From the NCBI GenBank assembly GCA_029215795.1, contig JARDYH010000002.1, forward strand, positions 39,602,001 through 39,666,000: a stretch of 64,000 nucleotides of DNA, given 5' to 3'. Positions 23,905 to 35,225 of the stretch are shown here, piece by piece; positions within the stretch are counted from its first letter, which is position 1, and every line of letters begins with the position of its first letter. The DNA comes from Anniella stebbinsi. Lineage: Eukaryota; Chordata; Lepidosauria; Squamata; Anniellidae. The position numbers and the translations under genes were made by a program. The notes beneath the pieces were generated by a model, which saw only the letters and a list, made by a program, of their open reading frames with translations, searched no databases and was not told the origin of the DNA.

Positions 23905-23985
23905 AATTATTTTATTCTATTTATTACATTTCTAAACTGCCCTATATCCAAAACTCTCTGGGTGATTCACAAAAAATAATGTATT
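23905..23985 (-). repeat. LINE/SINE 3'-tail fragment
   Basis: 'atttattacatttctaaac' followed by 'aaactctctgggtgattcac' is the same retroposon end as at 6927 and 48127, on the - strand. It ends less than 100 bp before the ENC1 polypyrimidine tract. Confidence 0.65.
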
Positions 23986-24069
23986 GGATTGTGCTGTTTA
24001 ATTGCTCTCTCTCTTTCTTTTAAGTATTTTACACTGTTCTCCTAAGACTTATTTATTTTTTATGTTTAG

Positions 24070-25871
24070 GTGTGGAAGAAAATGTCAGTCAGCATGCATG
24101 AAAATCGCAAGTCTAGAGCCAGCACTGGCTCCATAAACATATATTTATTCCACAAATCTTCATATGCTGATAGTGTCCTCACTCATCTTAACCTCCTGCG
24201 ACAGCAACGTCTTTTTACCGATGTGCTTCTCCATGCTGGGAACAAATCATTCCCTTGCCATAGAGCTGTCCTAGCAGCTTGCAGTCGCTATTTCGAAGCC
24301 ATGTTCAGTGGAGGACTCAAAGAGAGCCAAGCCAGTGAAGTCAACTTTCATAACTCCATCCATCCGGAGGTCCTGGAACTTCTCTTGGACTATGCTTACT
24401 CTTCAAGGGTCATCATCAATGAAGAAAATGCTGAGTCTCTTCTGGAGGCAGGTGATATGTTGGAGTTCCAAGACATCAGAGATGCATGTGCAGAATTCTT
24501 ACAGAAGAACCTTCATCCCACTAACTGCCTTGGCATGCTGCTTCTATCGGATGCTCATCAATGTACCAAACTGTATGAGCTCTCTTGGAGGATGTGCCTT
24601 AGCAACTTCCAGACCATCAGCAAAAGTGAAGATTTTCTTCAGCTCCCCAAAGACATGGTTGTACAGCTCCTGTCTAGTGAAGAATTAGAGACTGAAGATG
24701 AGCGGTTGGTGTATGAGTCTGCCATGAACTGGATTAACTATGATCTGAATAAACGCCACTGTTACCTGCCGGAATTGTTGCAGACTGTGAGACTCGCTCT
24801 TCTGCCAGCCATCTATCTAATGGAAAATGTAGCAACTGAGGAGCTTATCACCAAGCAGAGGAAGAGCAAGGAGATTGTAGAAGAAGCAATAAGGTGCAAA
24901 TTGAAGATTTTGCAGAACGATGGTGTAGTCACCAGTTTGTGTGCAAGGCCTCGAAAAACAGGCCATGCCCTCTTTCTTTTGGGAGGACAAACTTTTATGT
25001 GTGACAAGTTGTACCTGGTTGACCAAAAAGCAAAGGAGATTATTCCAAAAGCTGATATTCCAAGCCCAAGGAAAGAGTTCAGTGCTTGTGCTATTGGCTG
25101 TAAAGTCTATATTACTGGTGGCCGGGGATCTGAAAATGGAGTCTCTAAAGATGTTTGGGTGTATGATACACTTCATGAAGAGTGGTCTAAAGCTGCTCCC
25201 ATGCTAGTTGCTCGATTTGGTCATGGTTCTGCTGAACTCAAACATTGTCTTTATGTTGTAGGAGGGCACACAGCAGCCACAGGTTGTCTTCCAGCTTCTC
25301 CTTCAGTGTCCTTAAAGCAAGTAGAACAGTATAACCCTGTGACCAACAAATGGACAATGGTTGCCCCACTTCGAGAAGGAGTAAGCAATGCAGCTGTAGT
25401 CAGTGCAAAGTTGAAGCTATTTGCTTTTGGCGGTACCAGTGTCAGCCATGATAAGCTACCCAAAGTTCAATGTTACGACCTGTGTGAAAATAGATGGACA
25501 GTACCAGCTACCTGCCCGCAGCCATGGCGATACACAGCTGCAGCTGTTCTGGGCAACCAGATTTTTATTATGGGCGGAGATACTGAATTCTCTGCATGCT
25601 CAGCATATAAATTCAACAGTGAAACTTACCAGTGGACTAAAGTGGGAGATGTGACAGCGAAGAGAATGAGCTGCCATGCAGTAGCATCTGGAAACAAGTT
25701 GTACGTTGTTGGGGGATATTTTGGCATCCAGAGATGCAAAACGCTAGATTGCTATGACCCCACGTTAGATGTGTGGAACAGCATAACCACAGTGCCCTAC
25801 TCACTAATTCCCACTGCGTTTGTGAGCACATGGAAGCATCTCCCTTCTTAACTGAATGTGTGCCCATACAG
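24070..25871 (+). other. ENC1: ENC1 exon 2, containing the whole coding region
   Basis: The left edge is the acceptor tatgtttag|gtgtgg at 24069/24070, preceded by a T-rich stretch. The right edge is the consensus donor CAG|GTGAGA at 25871/25872, only 20 nt after the stop codon. Having all coding sequence in one exon with a 3' UTR intron fits the known ENC1 gene layout. Splice sites are read from sequence only. Confidence 0.8.
24082..25851 (+). CDS. ENC1: Ectodermal-neural cortex protein 1 (BTB-BACK-kelch, KLHL family)
   Basis: The frame encodes 589 residues, the length I know for mammalian ENC1, and is near-identical to it throughout. The start is ATG at 24082 (MSVSMHENRKS), with A at -3; the frame is open upstream to the splice acceptor, but the codon at 24070 is GTG, not ATG. 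A BTB domain (about residues 46-114, 'TDVLLHAGNKSFPCHRAVLA') serves dimerisation and Cullin-3 binding. A BACK region follows (about 150-250). Six kelch blades (about 296-585) each show a Gly-Gly: LLGGQ, ITGGR, VVGGH, FGGT, IMGGD, VVGGY. No signal peptide or membrane segment is seen. In other vertebrates ENC1 is an actin-associated, nuclear-matrix and cytoplasmic protein of the nervous system that acts as a CUL3 ubiquitin-ligase adaptor. KLHL25 (ENC2) is the closest alternative, but the N-terminus and overall sequence favour ENC1. No breaks are seen. Confidence 0.97.
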   Translation: MSVSMHENRKSRASTGSINIYLFHKSSYADSVLTHLNLLRQQRLFTDVLLHAGNKSFPCHRAVLAACSRYFEAMFSGGLKESQASEVNFHNSIHPEVLELLLDYAYSSRVIINEENAESLLEAGDMLEFQDIRDACAEFLQKNLHPTNCLGMLLLSDAHQCTKLYELSWRMCLSNFQTISKSEDFLQLPKDMVVQLLSSEELETEDERLVYESAMNWINYDLNKRHCYLPELLQTVRLALLPAIYLMENVATEELITKQRKSKEIVEEAIRCKLKILQNDGVVTSLCARPRKTGHALFLLGGQTFMCDKLYLVDQKAKEIIPKADIPSPRKEFSACAIGCKVYITGGRGSENGVSKDVWVYDTLHEEWSKAAPMLVARFGHGSAELKHCLYVVGGHTAATGCLPASPSVSLKQVEQYNPVTNKWTMVAPLREGVSNAAVVSAKLKLFAFGGTSVSHDKLPKVQCYDLCENRWTVPATCPQPWRYTAAAVLGNQIFIMGGDTEFSACSAYKFNSETYQWTKVGDVTAKRMSCHAVASGNKLYVVGGYFGIQRCKTLDCYDPTLDVWNSITTVPYSLIPTAFVSTWKHLPS

Positions 25872-26035
25872 GTGAGAAACCACATCTGCAAATAGAAATT
25901 TTAAATTTATTATAGGCTGTTTTAAATTTATATAGGTATGAATGTCAACTGTAGTAATTTTTCTGAGGGGAACAGGAAACAGAAAAGATGGCATGGTGGT
26001 AACTTGGATGGCTTTAAAAAGTGGCAACTTCAATG

Positions 26036-26266
26036 GCTTTAAAGGGGGATTCGACAAATTCATGGTGAATAAGGCTATTAGTAATGAGGGCTATGTATTA
26101 CCTCCAGTATCAGAAGTAGTATGCCTCTGTATCTTGTTGCTGGGAAACACAGGAGCAGGTGGGTGCTAGTCCACTCATGTCCTCCTAGGGTTGGCCACTG
26201 TGTGAACAGAATGCTGGACTAGATAGTCATTTGGTCTGATTCAGCATGTCTGTTCTTACATTCTTC
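26036..26266 (+). repeat. Dispersed reptile retroposon fragment
   Basis: Contains 'gacaaattcatggtgaataa', 'gttggccactgtgtgaacag' and 'aatgctggactagatagtca', ending in 'tgttcttacattc'. It is the + strand counterpart of 8633-8815, within the presumed ENC1 intron 2. Confidence 0.7.
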
Positions 26267-28387
26267 TAATCATGGTTCAGCTAGAGCCATATCATGTTGA
26301 CAAAATCAGGAATATTGCCCCACTTTCTGAATTAAACCTCATTGGCATGCAATATAAGATATAAGAGCAGATCGCACAAACTGTTCAGCTCAATACTGTG
26401 AGCCATCCCAATTGTCTCTGTTAAATATTTGTGTGAATGATCTAGTGTATGAACTGCACAGTTGCTCAGATGTAGCCATTCGTAATGTTTGTGTCCATGG
26501 CACAGGAATTGTTTTTGGATGAATCCATGATTGCCTGGTTCATACGGTTAGGCAAGCATTTGCTTGAGGGTGGGTGGGGCTTACATATAGAGAAAAATGT
26601 ATTGTGTGAATTGGTCCATATGTAATTGCAAAATATCTTGATTCAATTACATCTGGAGGGAAATGGTATAATTGATTTAATTTAAGTTCAAACTAATATA
26701 CTGTTTTCTTAAGGACACTTAACTTGAAAACAAATTAAATTGAAATCAGTAGGACTGATTGCAAATAAATATATTTATGATAGTGGAGCAAGCAGGATAG
26801 TTGTTCACTTTAATTTATAAATGAGCGACCATCATCTGCTTGCATAGGCTATCTTTTGAAAAGACTGTTGCAGTATATCATCAAATGAAAATGCTGTGGG
26901 TTTATGTAGCTTAACTTAGTGAAAACAGGACTATTTATAACATGTAAGCAAAAAGCATCTGCTTCTGAGGGGAAAAAGGGTTTAGTTCCTGTGTCTGATG
27001 GTGAATCATGCTTATGTTTATAAGATGACATGCCATTTGACTCAAGTAATAATTTGGTCTGCAACATGGAGCGTTCCAAAGCTCATAAATTCTACTTTAT
27101 AGTTTAGCTCAGTGGCCCAAGTTTGCACCTGATGATGTGGGCAGGTGCAAAGTTGGTGACTTCAGTGGAATGGCATCTGCTTACAAGCAACTCTGAATTT
27201 GAGGTAGCTCATGCAGGTGCTTGTACAGTTTTCTTGCTGTTGGTGTAAAAAATTTTTTTTGCCTTCTGATCTTTTCCCCCCACTTTGAAATGCCAATAAA
27301 ACCTCCCTTGCAATATATCATTTTCTTAAGAATTGGCCAGCTATTGCTTTAATTTAAACCTGCTCCTCCATCCCTTTCTCACTCTTCCAAAATTGCAAGA
27401 TTTGTTTTAAACTGAGGGTTGAATTCAACACTGTTATTCTGCTGACAGAAGCGGTTCCACCAAGAAAACTAGGAGAGGGCTGATTCCCCTTTCCTCACCC
27501 AAGTGTGCTCTCAAAATCTGCTCTGAACTCTCTGGCATAGATCTTAGAGTGTCATGGAGGGTTGCAGTGGGGAGGAGAGAGGGAGAAATCCTGTTGTGCT
27601 CGTGGACATATGCTAGCACAACCTTGGATTTAATCCTTAATTTGCAATTCAAAATACAGGAAGGTAGAGCCATTGAACCTAGTGGGTCATACGCTTGAAA
27701 TGAAATGCTTGGGCTTGGGGTGCAATTTTGTTGAGTTTCTAAGAATCTTGTGAACAACTGACTTCTACTTTAAAAATAATAATCTTAAAGCTTCAACCTA
27801 CTTATTAATTAACAGTGAGGTTTCTCCAGTATAAATCATTCAGGGATTGCAGGTCAAGATGCCCAAGTAGACACAAGCCTGTAATTTCTGCTGGCACTTG
27901 GAAGCTGCATCGTGGACCTATAAAACCAACAAATCTGCCCTTATTATCTTTTTGTGACATTGGTGGCAAGATTAAAAGAAAATGGCTAAGTGGCTTGTGC
28001 AATAATAGTAGGGCAACATGTGGTCCTTGTAAGAGAAATAAATAACAAATAAGGAGAAGCATTTAGAGATAGCTATAAAAATGATTGCAGATTGGCCCAC
28101 CACAGTGCAAAAGCCCATTCAGCAGAGTGGTTGCAGGATTGCAACCTTACTTCCAGACCACTCATGGTGGCGCACATGTGGTTTGTTGACAAGATGCTCC
28201 CAGCTGTGTCACACTGCTCAGGTTTAACGTTTCCTTGGCTTTCTCGGGGCTACAGAAGTAGATACTCCCAGACCATTCACTGATATCACAGTGATCTTTT
28301 GTTGATTCCAGCTGAAGCTTTACTGCCTATGAGTTAGGTTTCTGTATTGTAGAAGTTGTGAGCTGAACTTCATTAGGAATTCACTTG
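26267..28387. other. Presumed ENC1 intron 2, nothing recognised
   Basis: About 2.1 kb of AT-rich sequence without recognisable repeats or coding potential. Confidence 0.45.
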
Positions 28388-28628
28388 TGTATTTTTATTT
28401 ATTCATTACATTTATAGCCTGCTCTTTTCTCTCTTGTAAGGAACCCAAGGTGACTTACATGGCTCTCCTCTTTTCCATTTTATCTTCACAACTGTGTGAG
28501 GTAGATTAAGTTGAGAGTCAGTGACTGGCCCAAGGTACCCAGTTAGCATCATGGCTGAGTGGGGACAAGAATCTGAATCTCCAGAGTCCTAGTCCAACAC
28601 TCAAACCACTACACCACACTGATTCTCA
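28388..28628 (-). repeat. MIR/CORE-like SINE, nearly complete
   Basis: Read on the - strand it goes from 'gtgtggtgtagtggtttgag' through 'gactctggagattcag', 'ccccactcagccatgatgct' and 'gccagtcactgactctcaac' to a tail rich in TAAATG and AATAAA. This is the family seen at 1-150, 47723 and 55925. Confidence 0.8.
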
Positions 28629-30539
28629 GACTTCCACACTGGCTTCTCAGCATTATGTCTGTAATATCAGTTTTCCTCTCATGTTTAACAACTAACCACT
28701 TGTAACTCCTCCATCCTTATTTTCTCCCTTGCTTGATCTTCTCCCTCTTTTATTGCATTTTAAAGTATTTCATACATGTTTTCACAGAAATTCTTACAAC
28801 AACCTTGTAAGGTATATCAGTATTGTTATTTCCATATTGCAGATAGCACTGGGGAGGGCAGGCGGGCTGAGACTTTAAAAATACATCTTCTTTCTTATTA
28901 AAGAAAAGTGCTGGTTTCCATCCAATAATAGCAAAAACTTGAATTTGAGTATATCTTGCATACCTAAGGCTAATTGCAAATTTCCCATAACTCAAAAATT
29001 AAGTAAATAAGAAAGTAAGCATCTTAGAGCTCAACAGTGAGAAAGCTGGCCACATCTCTTCAAATCACGCTATTTGAAGTGATTTAAATGCTCATTGATA
29101 TGACCAACTTAGTAGTGACAAATTCTTAGACTCAGAAATGTGCCAAGAGAAACACTGGCACGTTCTTTCAACATTTCTCCAAATTGTTCTTTAATTTCCT
29201 CCCCACAGCCCCATGAATGTGTCTTATGTGGCTGCCCTTTCGAGTTAATAAGGGCACAGAGCACATTTGCTTGCCCTGCTGTTTTCTCCCCCCCCCCCCA
29301 ATAAAGCCATGCTTTAGCTTCCGTAATGCGTTGAGATAACTGAATGGATGTAGCTGTAGACTGCCGTCTCTGGGGCTGTGTACACATCCAGTGAGGAGAT
29401 TTTTAGCAGCTCCTGCTGCTCTGTCAGTGGGAGGGAGGGACAGAAAGGAAATTACTTCTGATTGGGCTCTGTTTTCCTGGTGCTGTGTGGCCCCAGCCTG
29501 ACAGCAGTTAGAAAAATCTTAAGTCTGCTTTGTCTCTTCCCTACGGCTTGCAGGCTCTCTTGAGAAGAGTTTCCCACCCTTATAATGGGGGTGGGGATCC
29601 ATATATAATCTATACGTTATGACTGGAGTCATTCTATTGGCTTCGGTGGTTGAGGCAGGGGGGAATAAGTGGCACCTCGTTCACAGGAATGTGTGGAAGA
29701 CTCATTAACAGGACATGTTTTAAAAACAACAAAGGGGCTTTCTGTTTAATATGAGAGAGATGGCAAGCTAAGGCCGTAGCATTATTTTGAATGCACCCTT
29801 CTGTATGGAGTTTCTCCACAGTGCTTTTGGTCTGAGGCTGAATTCAGCTTTCAAGTAGCACGCATGCAACTTCAAATCAGTCGCACCAAGTTAACTGGAG
29901 CCGTTTTGCCATTACACCAGCGGAAATCCCATCAAACTTTGCTTCATACGTTCTGGCAGAGCTATTAATTTCTACTTTAAAAACCAGCATGGTGCCTGGT
30001 TTGAAAACTAGCTCTGAGCATAATGGAGTGAGAAGGCGGAGTATGGACGCCAAACCGTGGCATCCAAAGCCAATATTTTGTACTGGACAATCAACGTACA
30101 GAAAAGGCATCAATAGGGAGGCATTGAAGCATACTGCATTGTCACATGACAAAGCCCAGTGAAACAAACCCCTGACATAATGAATAGCAGAAACGTTTTA
30201 AATAAGGGGATTAATATGTCTGCCATTCATATTCTGAATCAATTTTATTCAGGATTCTCCATGGTTAATAGGGCATTGGTTAGTGATTCTCCTCTCCTGC
30301 GGGCTGGTTTTCCTCTCCTTCCTTCGCTAGCTTGATTTGGCCCATGGCCAAAGTGGTATCCTGTTACTTCTGCCAGGCAACTTCTTCTTTTTGGTTTGTT
30401 TGAGAAAGGTTACATTAGATGAATTATTTTTTACTCTATCTCTGTCATGTTATCTGCTTGTATAGTTCATGAGAAAGTTTGATACTGAATCTACCTATTA
30501 TATTCAAGAACTGCTCTCTCTCTCCCCCCCCCTCCCCAG
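28629..30539. other. No gene recognised; ends in a strong polypyrimidine tract
   Basis: Mostly plain non-coding DNA with a C run at 29290-29299. The last 30 bp (a long CT run, then ccccag at 30534-30539) form an excellent splice-acceptor candidate for an ENC1 downstream exon. Confidence 0.4.
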
Positions 30540-32642
30540 TTATTTATATTAAGCAAAAACATTGCTATGAGTACTATCAGAACAAAGAGTGATTAATTGG
30601 AGTTGCAGATTCTGGATTTTAAGATTTTTTTTTGTTGTCAACGAGCTATCAGCAGGTAAGCACCAGAATTCTATGCGCTAGACCTGACTTTTAATATCTC
30701 TCTGAAATTTGACAAAAACATATATAGCATGTTGTTTCACCAAAATCTTCTAAAACCTTTTCCTTTCTTTTATTAGTTTATTCCATTATTTGGTGAAGAA
30801 ATGTTGGAAGCAACTGTGGAGAAGCGGTTATTAATGAAGAAAAACTGTTCTTTTGTGTGTGTGCATTTTTGACTTTGAAGAAAATCTTGTGCACCTTCTA
30901 AATTCTCAAAGATGGAAATGAAGGAATGGGAGGGGAATATTGTCTTCAGTATCAGCACACAGTTTAACTATGCGAGAATGAACATATGATCTGGTCCCTG
31001 TGTTAGTAATTGTAGATTAATGTCAAGTTTAATCAGCTCTTCAAAGCGGGGTGGGTGGGGGAGGAGTGGGTGGGGGAAGCTGAAGTTTTGAGAACTCCAC
31101 AACCCAGCACAACCCTCGATTTTCATGGACTTTGCTGTTTGTGTGCAAGATTTGAAATGGTTGTCACCTCTCTTTGTGACCGTTTGATGTGTCAGCAGCA
31201 GCTGCAGAGGAAGCGGGCCAGGTCTGAAGCAACGAGATGTGTGTCTTTGTGAATGAAGATGCAGCTGTATCCCCGGCTACAGGGGTGAACTTGTTCTCCT
31301 AGGCAGTGCCTGGAGCATCCGTTCAAATTACCGAGCTGCATTGATGTTGCTGTGGCGAGGGACCTTTTACTTGCTAAAGAACATCAGCTCATCTTTAAAA
31401 CTTTAAAAAAGAAACACTTTTTTTGCAGCATTTGTGGGTGAAGGGAAATGATTCTCTCCCCCCCCCCCCGTGCATTTGATTTCTTCTTGTATTTATTAAT
31501 TACTCTCCTACTCCTAAATGTTTACTTGTTGTAGATATAGTTATTTATTGTTCAGTGCTTGCATGCTGAAACAATGCCTAGAGTCGTCTCCAAGTTATAA
31601 GGGCTGATGTGAATCGTATGTTTTGCACATTTCTGTGATCTCTGACTTGCTCTGCTGCACAAGAAAAAGGCTGAGTAATATTTGAGGAGAGGAGAATGAG
31701 GTAGGGGTCAGAAATGGAAGGATTACAAGGTAGCGTCTTAAGTTACATATGTATTGAAGGAAGAAGCCATGGAGGTCACTTTCTTCGGCCACTGACTCCC
31801 TAGGTTCCATGTGGTGTGGCTTGCTGATCGTATCCACATTACACTTTATTTGCCTAGTCATGCCTTCTTGAACGAACTCATTTGGAAACAGCCACAGTCG
31901 CTCAACAGCTTTCTTTTTGTGCAGCCTACAAAGGAACGGGGGGGGGGGGGAATGCCTTGCAGAATTTCTTTACACAGAGCCCTGTTCATGGCATTACCCC
32001 ACATTTGTTTTGTTTATTTATTTATTTATTTTTAGCTGATGGGATGTTCACCATTGACCCATTTATCTGACCAGGGTAAGATTTTCTGATCCACAGATCT
32101 GAAACATGATAAATTAGGGTGGTGGATGAGTGGGGAGAAATTTTTTATTTCTTTTTAAAATTATCACAAATCCTTTTGGATTGAAGTAGTAAAAACACAT
32201 ACTTTCCCCCTGCTCTACCTCCATTAGTTTCTCAAACGGTTTGGCATAATTTTTAGGATGACGAAGGAAAAATGTTACTAAGTCCTCAGACATTTGTATC
32301 TTTTGCCTCAGTTAGCAAGTTACACTTTCAAATGCGTAGTAGCTTGAATTGTCACATAGAATCCTGATCAAATAAAGGATTTTGAAATACCTCCCCCCTC
32401 CAAATTATTTTCTTAGTTTACTCTTACTTTCAAACCTGACAATTCTTTTCTTGTTTTTTATACATGGTTTCTTTGGCAGACTTCTACTTAGGATTTTCAT
32501 GAATTGATACAGCCCAGACAAAATAAAGCTGCCAGTCCTCCATTGTGGTTGGTTATCTTGTCTTAATGTTGTATAAACAAAATTACTTTGAAATGCATGC
32601 ATGCATGCCTAAAAGGAGTTATAATGATAATGCCTGCCTACA

Positions 32643-32661
32643 TGATGATGATGATGATGAT
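32643..32661. repeat. (GAT)n short microsatellite
   Basis: Six GAT units. Confidence 0.9.
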
Positions 32662-32711
32662 GTAGCAGCTCAACTCTTGACAGCTTATATTATATGGAAC
32701 AACGTTTTAAT

Positions 32712-32775
32712 GGAGTTCACAGCGCAATCCTATATGTGTTAACTCAGAAGTATGTTCAGTGGGGTTTACTCCATA
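32712..32775. repeat. Family C MITE fragment
   Basis: 'cacagcgcaatcctatatgt' and 'agtggggtttactcca' match the family seen at 11861 and 18403. Confidence 0.55.
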
Positions 32776-32892
32776 GCACTGCCTTTCTCAATTTGGTGTC
32801 ATCAGATGTGACTACACATGATTGTGCTGGCTGGAGATGATAGGAGTTGTAGTTCAACACATCTGGAAGTCATCAAGCTGGGGAAGGGTGAA
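32776..32892. mobile_element. Foldback MITE, ctggaggg family
   Basis: 'tgcctttctcaatttggtgt' at the left and 'catcaagctggggaagggtg' at the right are imperfectly complementary, with the core 'ataggagttgtagttcaaca'. Confidence 0.65.
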
Positions 32893-32982
32893 TTATATTT
32901 AGGATTGTGGCCTCAGTCTTTTAAGAATTTTCTCATGCTGCCATAGGCTAATTTTCCTGACTCAATATATGCATTTTTAAAG

Positions 32983-32984
<2 letters not shown>

Positions 32985-33015
<31 letters not shown>
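32985..33015. repeat. (GT)n microsatellite
   Basis: About 15 GT units. Confidence 0.95.
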
Positions 33016-33016
<1 letters not shown>

Positions 33017-34499
33017 AATTTCACAAATAGTGAATTGTTCTCAGCATGGTTAGCAGAAAGGTTTTTCAGAAACTCTGAACTACACAAATCATCAACTTTG
33101 TATTGCAAACCGCTGTTTTGATTAGTATGTTTTTGACAAGCACTCACATTTCTTACATTACATCTATAACAAGGTAGGCTGCATGAGAGGATTCCAGGAT
33201 AAAACTCCTTCTGAGCTTTGATTCAGTTGTACTGAGTGCCTGGGGTGAAGTGTTGCTAGGCATTGCTAGGTTTGTGCATGTTCATGACACGGAGATATTA
33301 GTCAAGACTTTGCTATTCAGGACCAGTGCACTCAGAACAGCTGCACCGAATTGCAGAAGGAGTAGAGATGCAATGTCCTGTTGGTCACTTTTTGCTCTGG
33401 AAAAGGCCATTGGCATTGACTGTTAGTTGGTTTTGCAGGGCAAAGTTTGAGAATCACTCCTGAAACTGACTCTAAACAACAGCATGAAATGGCAATAGCA
33501 AGATTTGTTAAATTAATAATGTAAAATAATCCTCTTCCAAATAATACATTGTTGATAATTTAAAAGCTGGGAAACTTTAGAACATTAGTTTTTACCAGAA
33601 ATAATCCCAAATTAACTGGTTTTAATAAAGTTGACCATCACAAATCTTTTGCACAACAGTTGTTCCTCCGTTGCATTAGGATTGGAGGTCTCTTTGGCCT
33701 TTTAAAAAAGTTTACATGCAAACAAAGTAACTGTAAAGCACTGCTGAACTGCAAGAGTGTTCTTGTGTTCACTTAGCACAGGCATTAATGAGTCAAGGTG
33801 TTTTGAGTAAAGGGTCAAAAAATCCTCTGTTTTCTTTGTTAAGAGAAGTGACAGAATTTTGTCTGCCGTGGCTCTCTATATAGCTGTTTAGCTTATGACA
33901 CAAATCTGTTTTGTAATACCATCCAATTTCCTAAACCATCTGAAGTTTCTGTAGTTGTATTTCAAAGCAGTGGTTTGCTTTCAAGTCCTTGGATTTAATT
34001 CTTGGGTATAGGTTGAAGGAAACTGAAAATCAGGGTGGGCCTTTAGCCCTGCAGGCGGATATTTTGGACTCCCGCTCTCTTTCAATTGACGTGGGAATCC
34101 CGACTTACCACTTGGTGATTCCAGTCCGAAAAACAGCCCACACTTCTGAGACAAATACAATTCACACTAGAGTGCACACAAAATCCTTGGCATAAGACAA
34201 GAAAGTTCTTCGTATTTTGTAGGCTGGTTGCTCTGGAAACTGGCAACAAAGGACAGCCTACCACTTCTGGTATAATTGTGTAGCCCCCTTTCTCTAGGCC
34301 TGACACCTGTCTGAATAAGAGTGATTAGAGCTGAATAGTCTCTCTTGCCTGACAATTGAAAATGCGGTTCACGTACAAAAAGAAAAAGGAAAACCGTATA
34401 AGTGAAGAAGTAAATGTCTATGTTGTGTCTCTTTGTTTATCACTACATTTTGAGGTTTTGTAAAACTGCATTTTTTTTCACAATGTGAAACTGAAGGTC

Positions 34500-34505
34500 A
34501 ATAAA
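34500..34505 (+). terminator. ENC1: AATAAA polyadenylation signal candidate (ENC1)
   Basis: A canonical hexamer on the gene strand, 8.6 kb after the stop codon. A second one is at 34593-34598. Which, if either, is used cannot be told from sequence alone. Confidence 0.3.
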
Positions 34506-34592
34506 TTATTAGAGATTTTCTCTTTAATGAACAAGGGCTGAGTCTTTCCTTTCGTTGCAAAAATGTTTGGATCCATTTATTACTTGTGTCTT

Positions 34593-34598
34593 AATAAA
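34593..34598 (+). terminator. ENC1: Second AATAAA polyadenylation signal candidate
   Basis: A canonical hexamer in 'cttaataaaaaggcc', 93 bp after the first. The region downstream is T/G-containing. Confidence 0.3.
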
Positions 34599-34963
34599 AA
34601 GGCCATCTCACACAAGGACTTCACTGATTTGTTTTAAATGTCTGCTTCAGTTACACTTGGAATGTTCTCCTTTGTTCTGTCCTGTCACTCTTACTATGAA
34701 CTAGCTCTGAAAGTTCAACAGCTAAAATGACAGGAGCTTTAAGATGGCTCTGTGGACAGGAAATGCAAGAGTTTGTAAATCCCCCTCTTCTCCACCTCTT
34801 GAAGCATGGCTTAGTGACTGATATTACTTCAGAAGGAAATTATACAAGTCAAATCCTGCAGAAATATTCCTAAGGGTTGGAAGGGGAGGATGAGTGGATT
34901 TTTTATAAAATGTATGCCTTTTAGTTATTAATGTGTCATAAATAATACTGGTTTAGATCCAGA

Positions 34964-35104
34964 CTTAGGCCAGCTCTACACACCAAGCAGGATATGACCC
35001 TTTGAAAATGTTTTGAAAACTGTATATGGAGTATGTCCTGGGCTCCAACAGTTGTCACTACTGTTATAAACTGTTTTAAAGTTGTAGTGTAGACCTTGCC
35101 TTAG
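34964..35104. mobile_element. hAT-like foldback MITE, 'cttaggccagctctacac'
   Basis: The left end 'cttaggccagctctacac' pairs with the right end 'gtgtagaccttgccttag'. An inner 'ttttgaaaact' is the only further pairing. The termini resemble those of the CpG-dense repeat at 37305 and 57825, which may share a parent transposase. Confidence 0.7.
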
Positions 35105-35225
35105 TCATTCTTAAAGTAGACAATTAAACTAAATAGGTCTTAAGTTAGTCATGACTAACTGAGGTCCCATTGGCTTCAGGGGGTTTACTCTAAGCATGAC
35201 TAAGTCTGGATCCAATCCATAGTTT
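35105..35225. repeat. MITE relic, 'agtcatgactaa' type
   Basis: Contains the palindromic 'ttagtcatgactaa', then 'gggtttactctaagcatgac', and a terminal 'agtctggatcc'. It is probably related to family C. Confidence 0.45.

Larger units (their letters stand above)
16139..24069 (+). other. ENC1: ENC1 intron 1 (inferred)
   Basis: It is bounded by the GTAAGT donor at 16139 and the acceptor 'tttttatgtttag' ending at 24069, which follows a T-rich tract. It carries MITEs, an L2 fragment and microsatellites but no coding exon that I can support. The first 800 bp retain GC-rich sequence from the CpG island. 19120-20370 shows nothing I can name. Confidence 0.6.
32036..34620 (+). other. ENC1: Candidate ENC1 terminal exon (3' UTR); boundaries uncertain
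   Basis: The donor at 25872 implies a downstream non-coding exon. Two acceptors are good candidates: ccccag ending at 30539 (with CAG|GTAAGC at 30655 as a possible internal donor) and tttttag ending at 32035. Two AATAAA signals follow (34500-34505 and 34593-34598). An exon of about 2.6 kb from 32036 would be close to the 3' UTR size expected for this gene. It contains inserted MITEs and a GT repeat. No transcript data are available to me. Confidence 0.3.

Noticed and set aside
24070..24081. Upstream start for ENC1 at the GTG codon, giving 593 residues
   Set aside because: The codon is GTG at the first base after a splice acceptor, not an ATG. The ATG at 24082 has a good context and yields exactly the 589-residue length known for ENC1.
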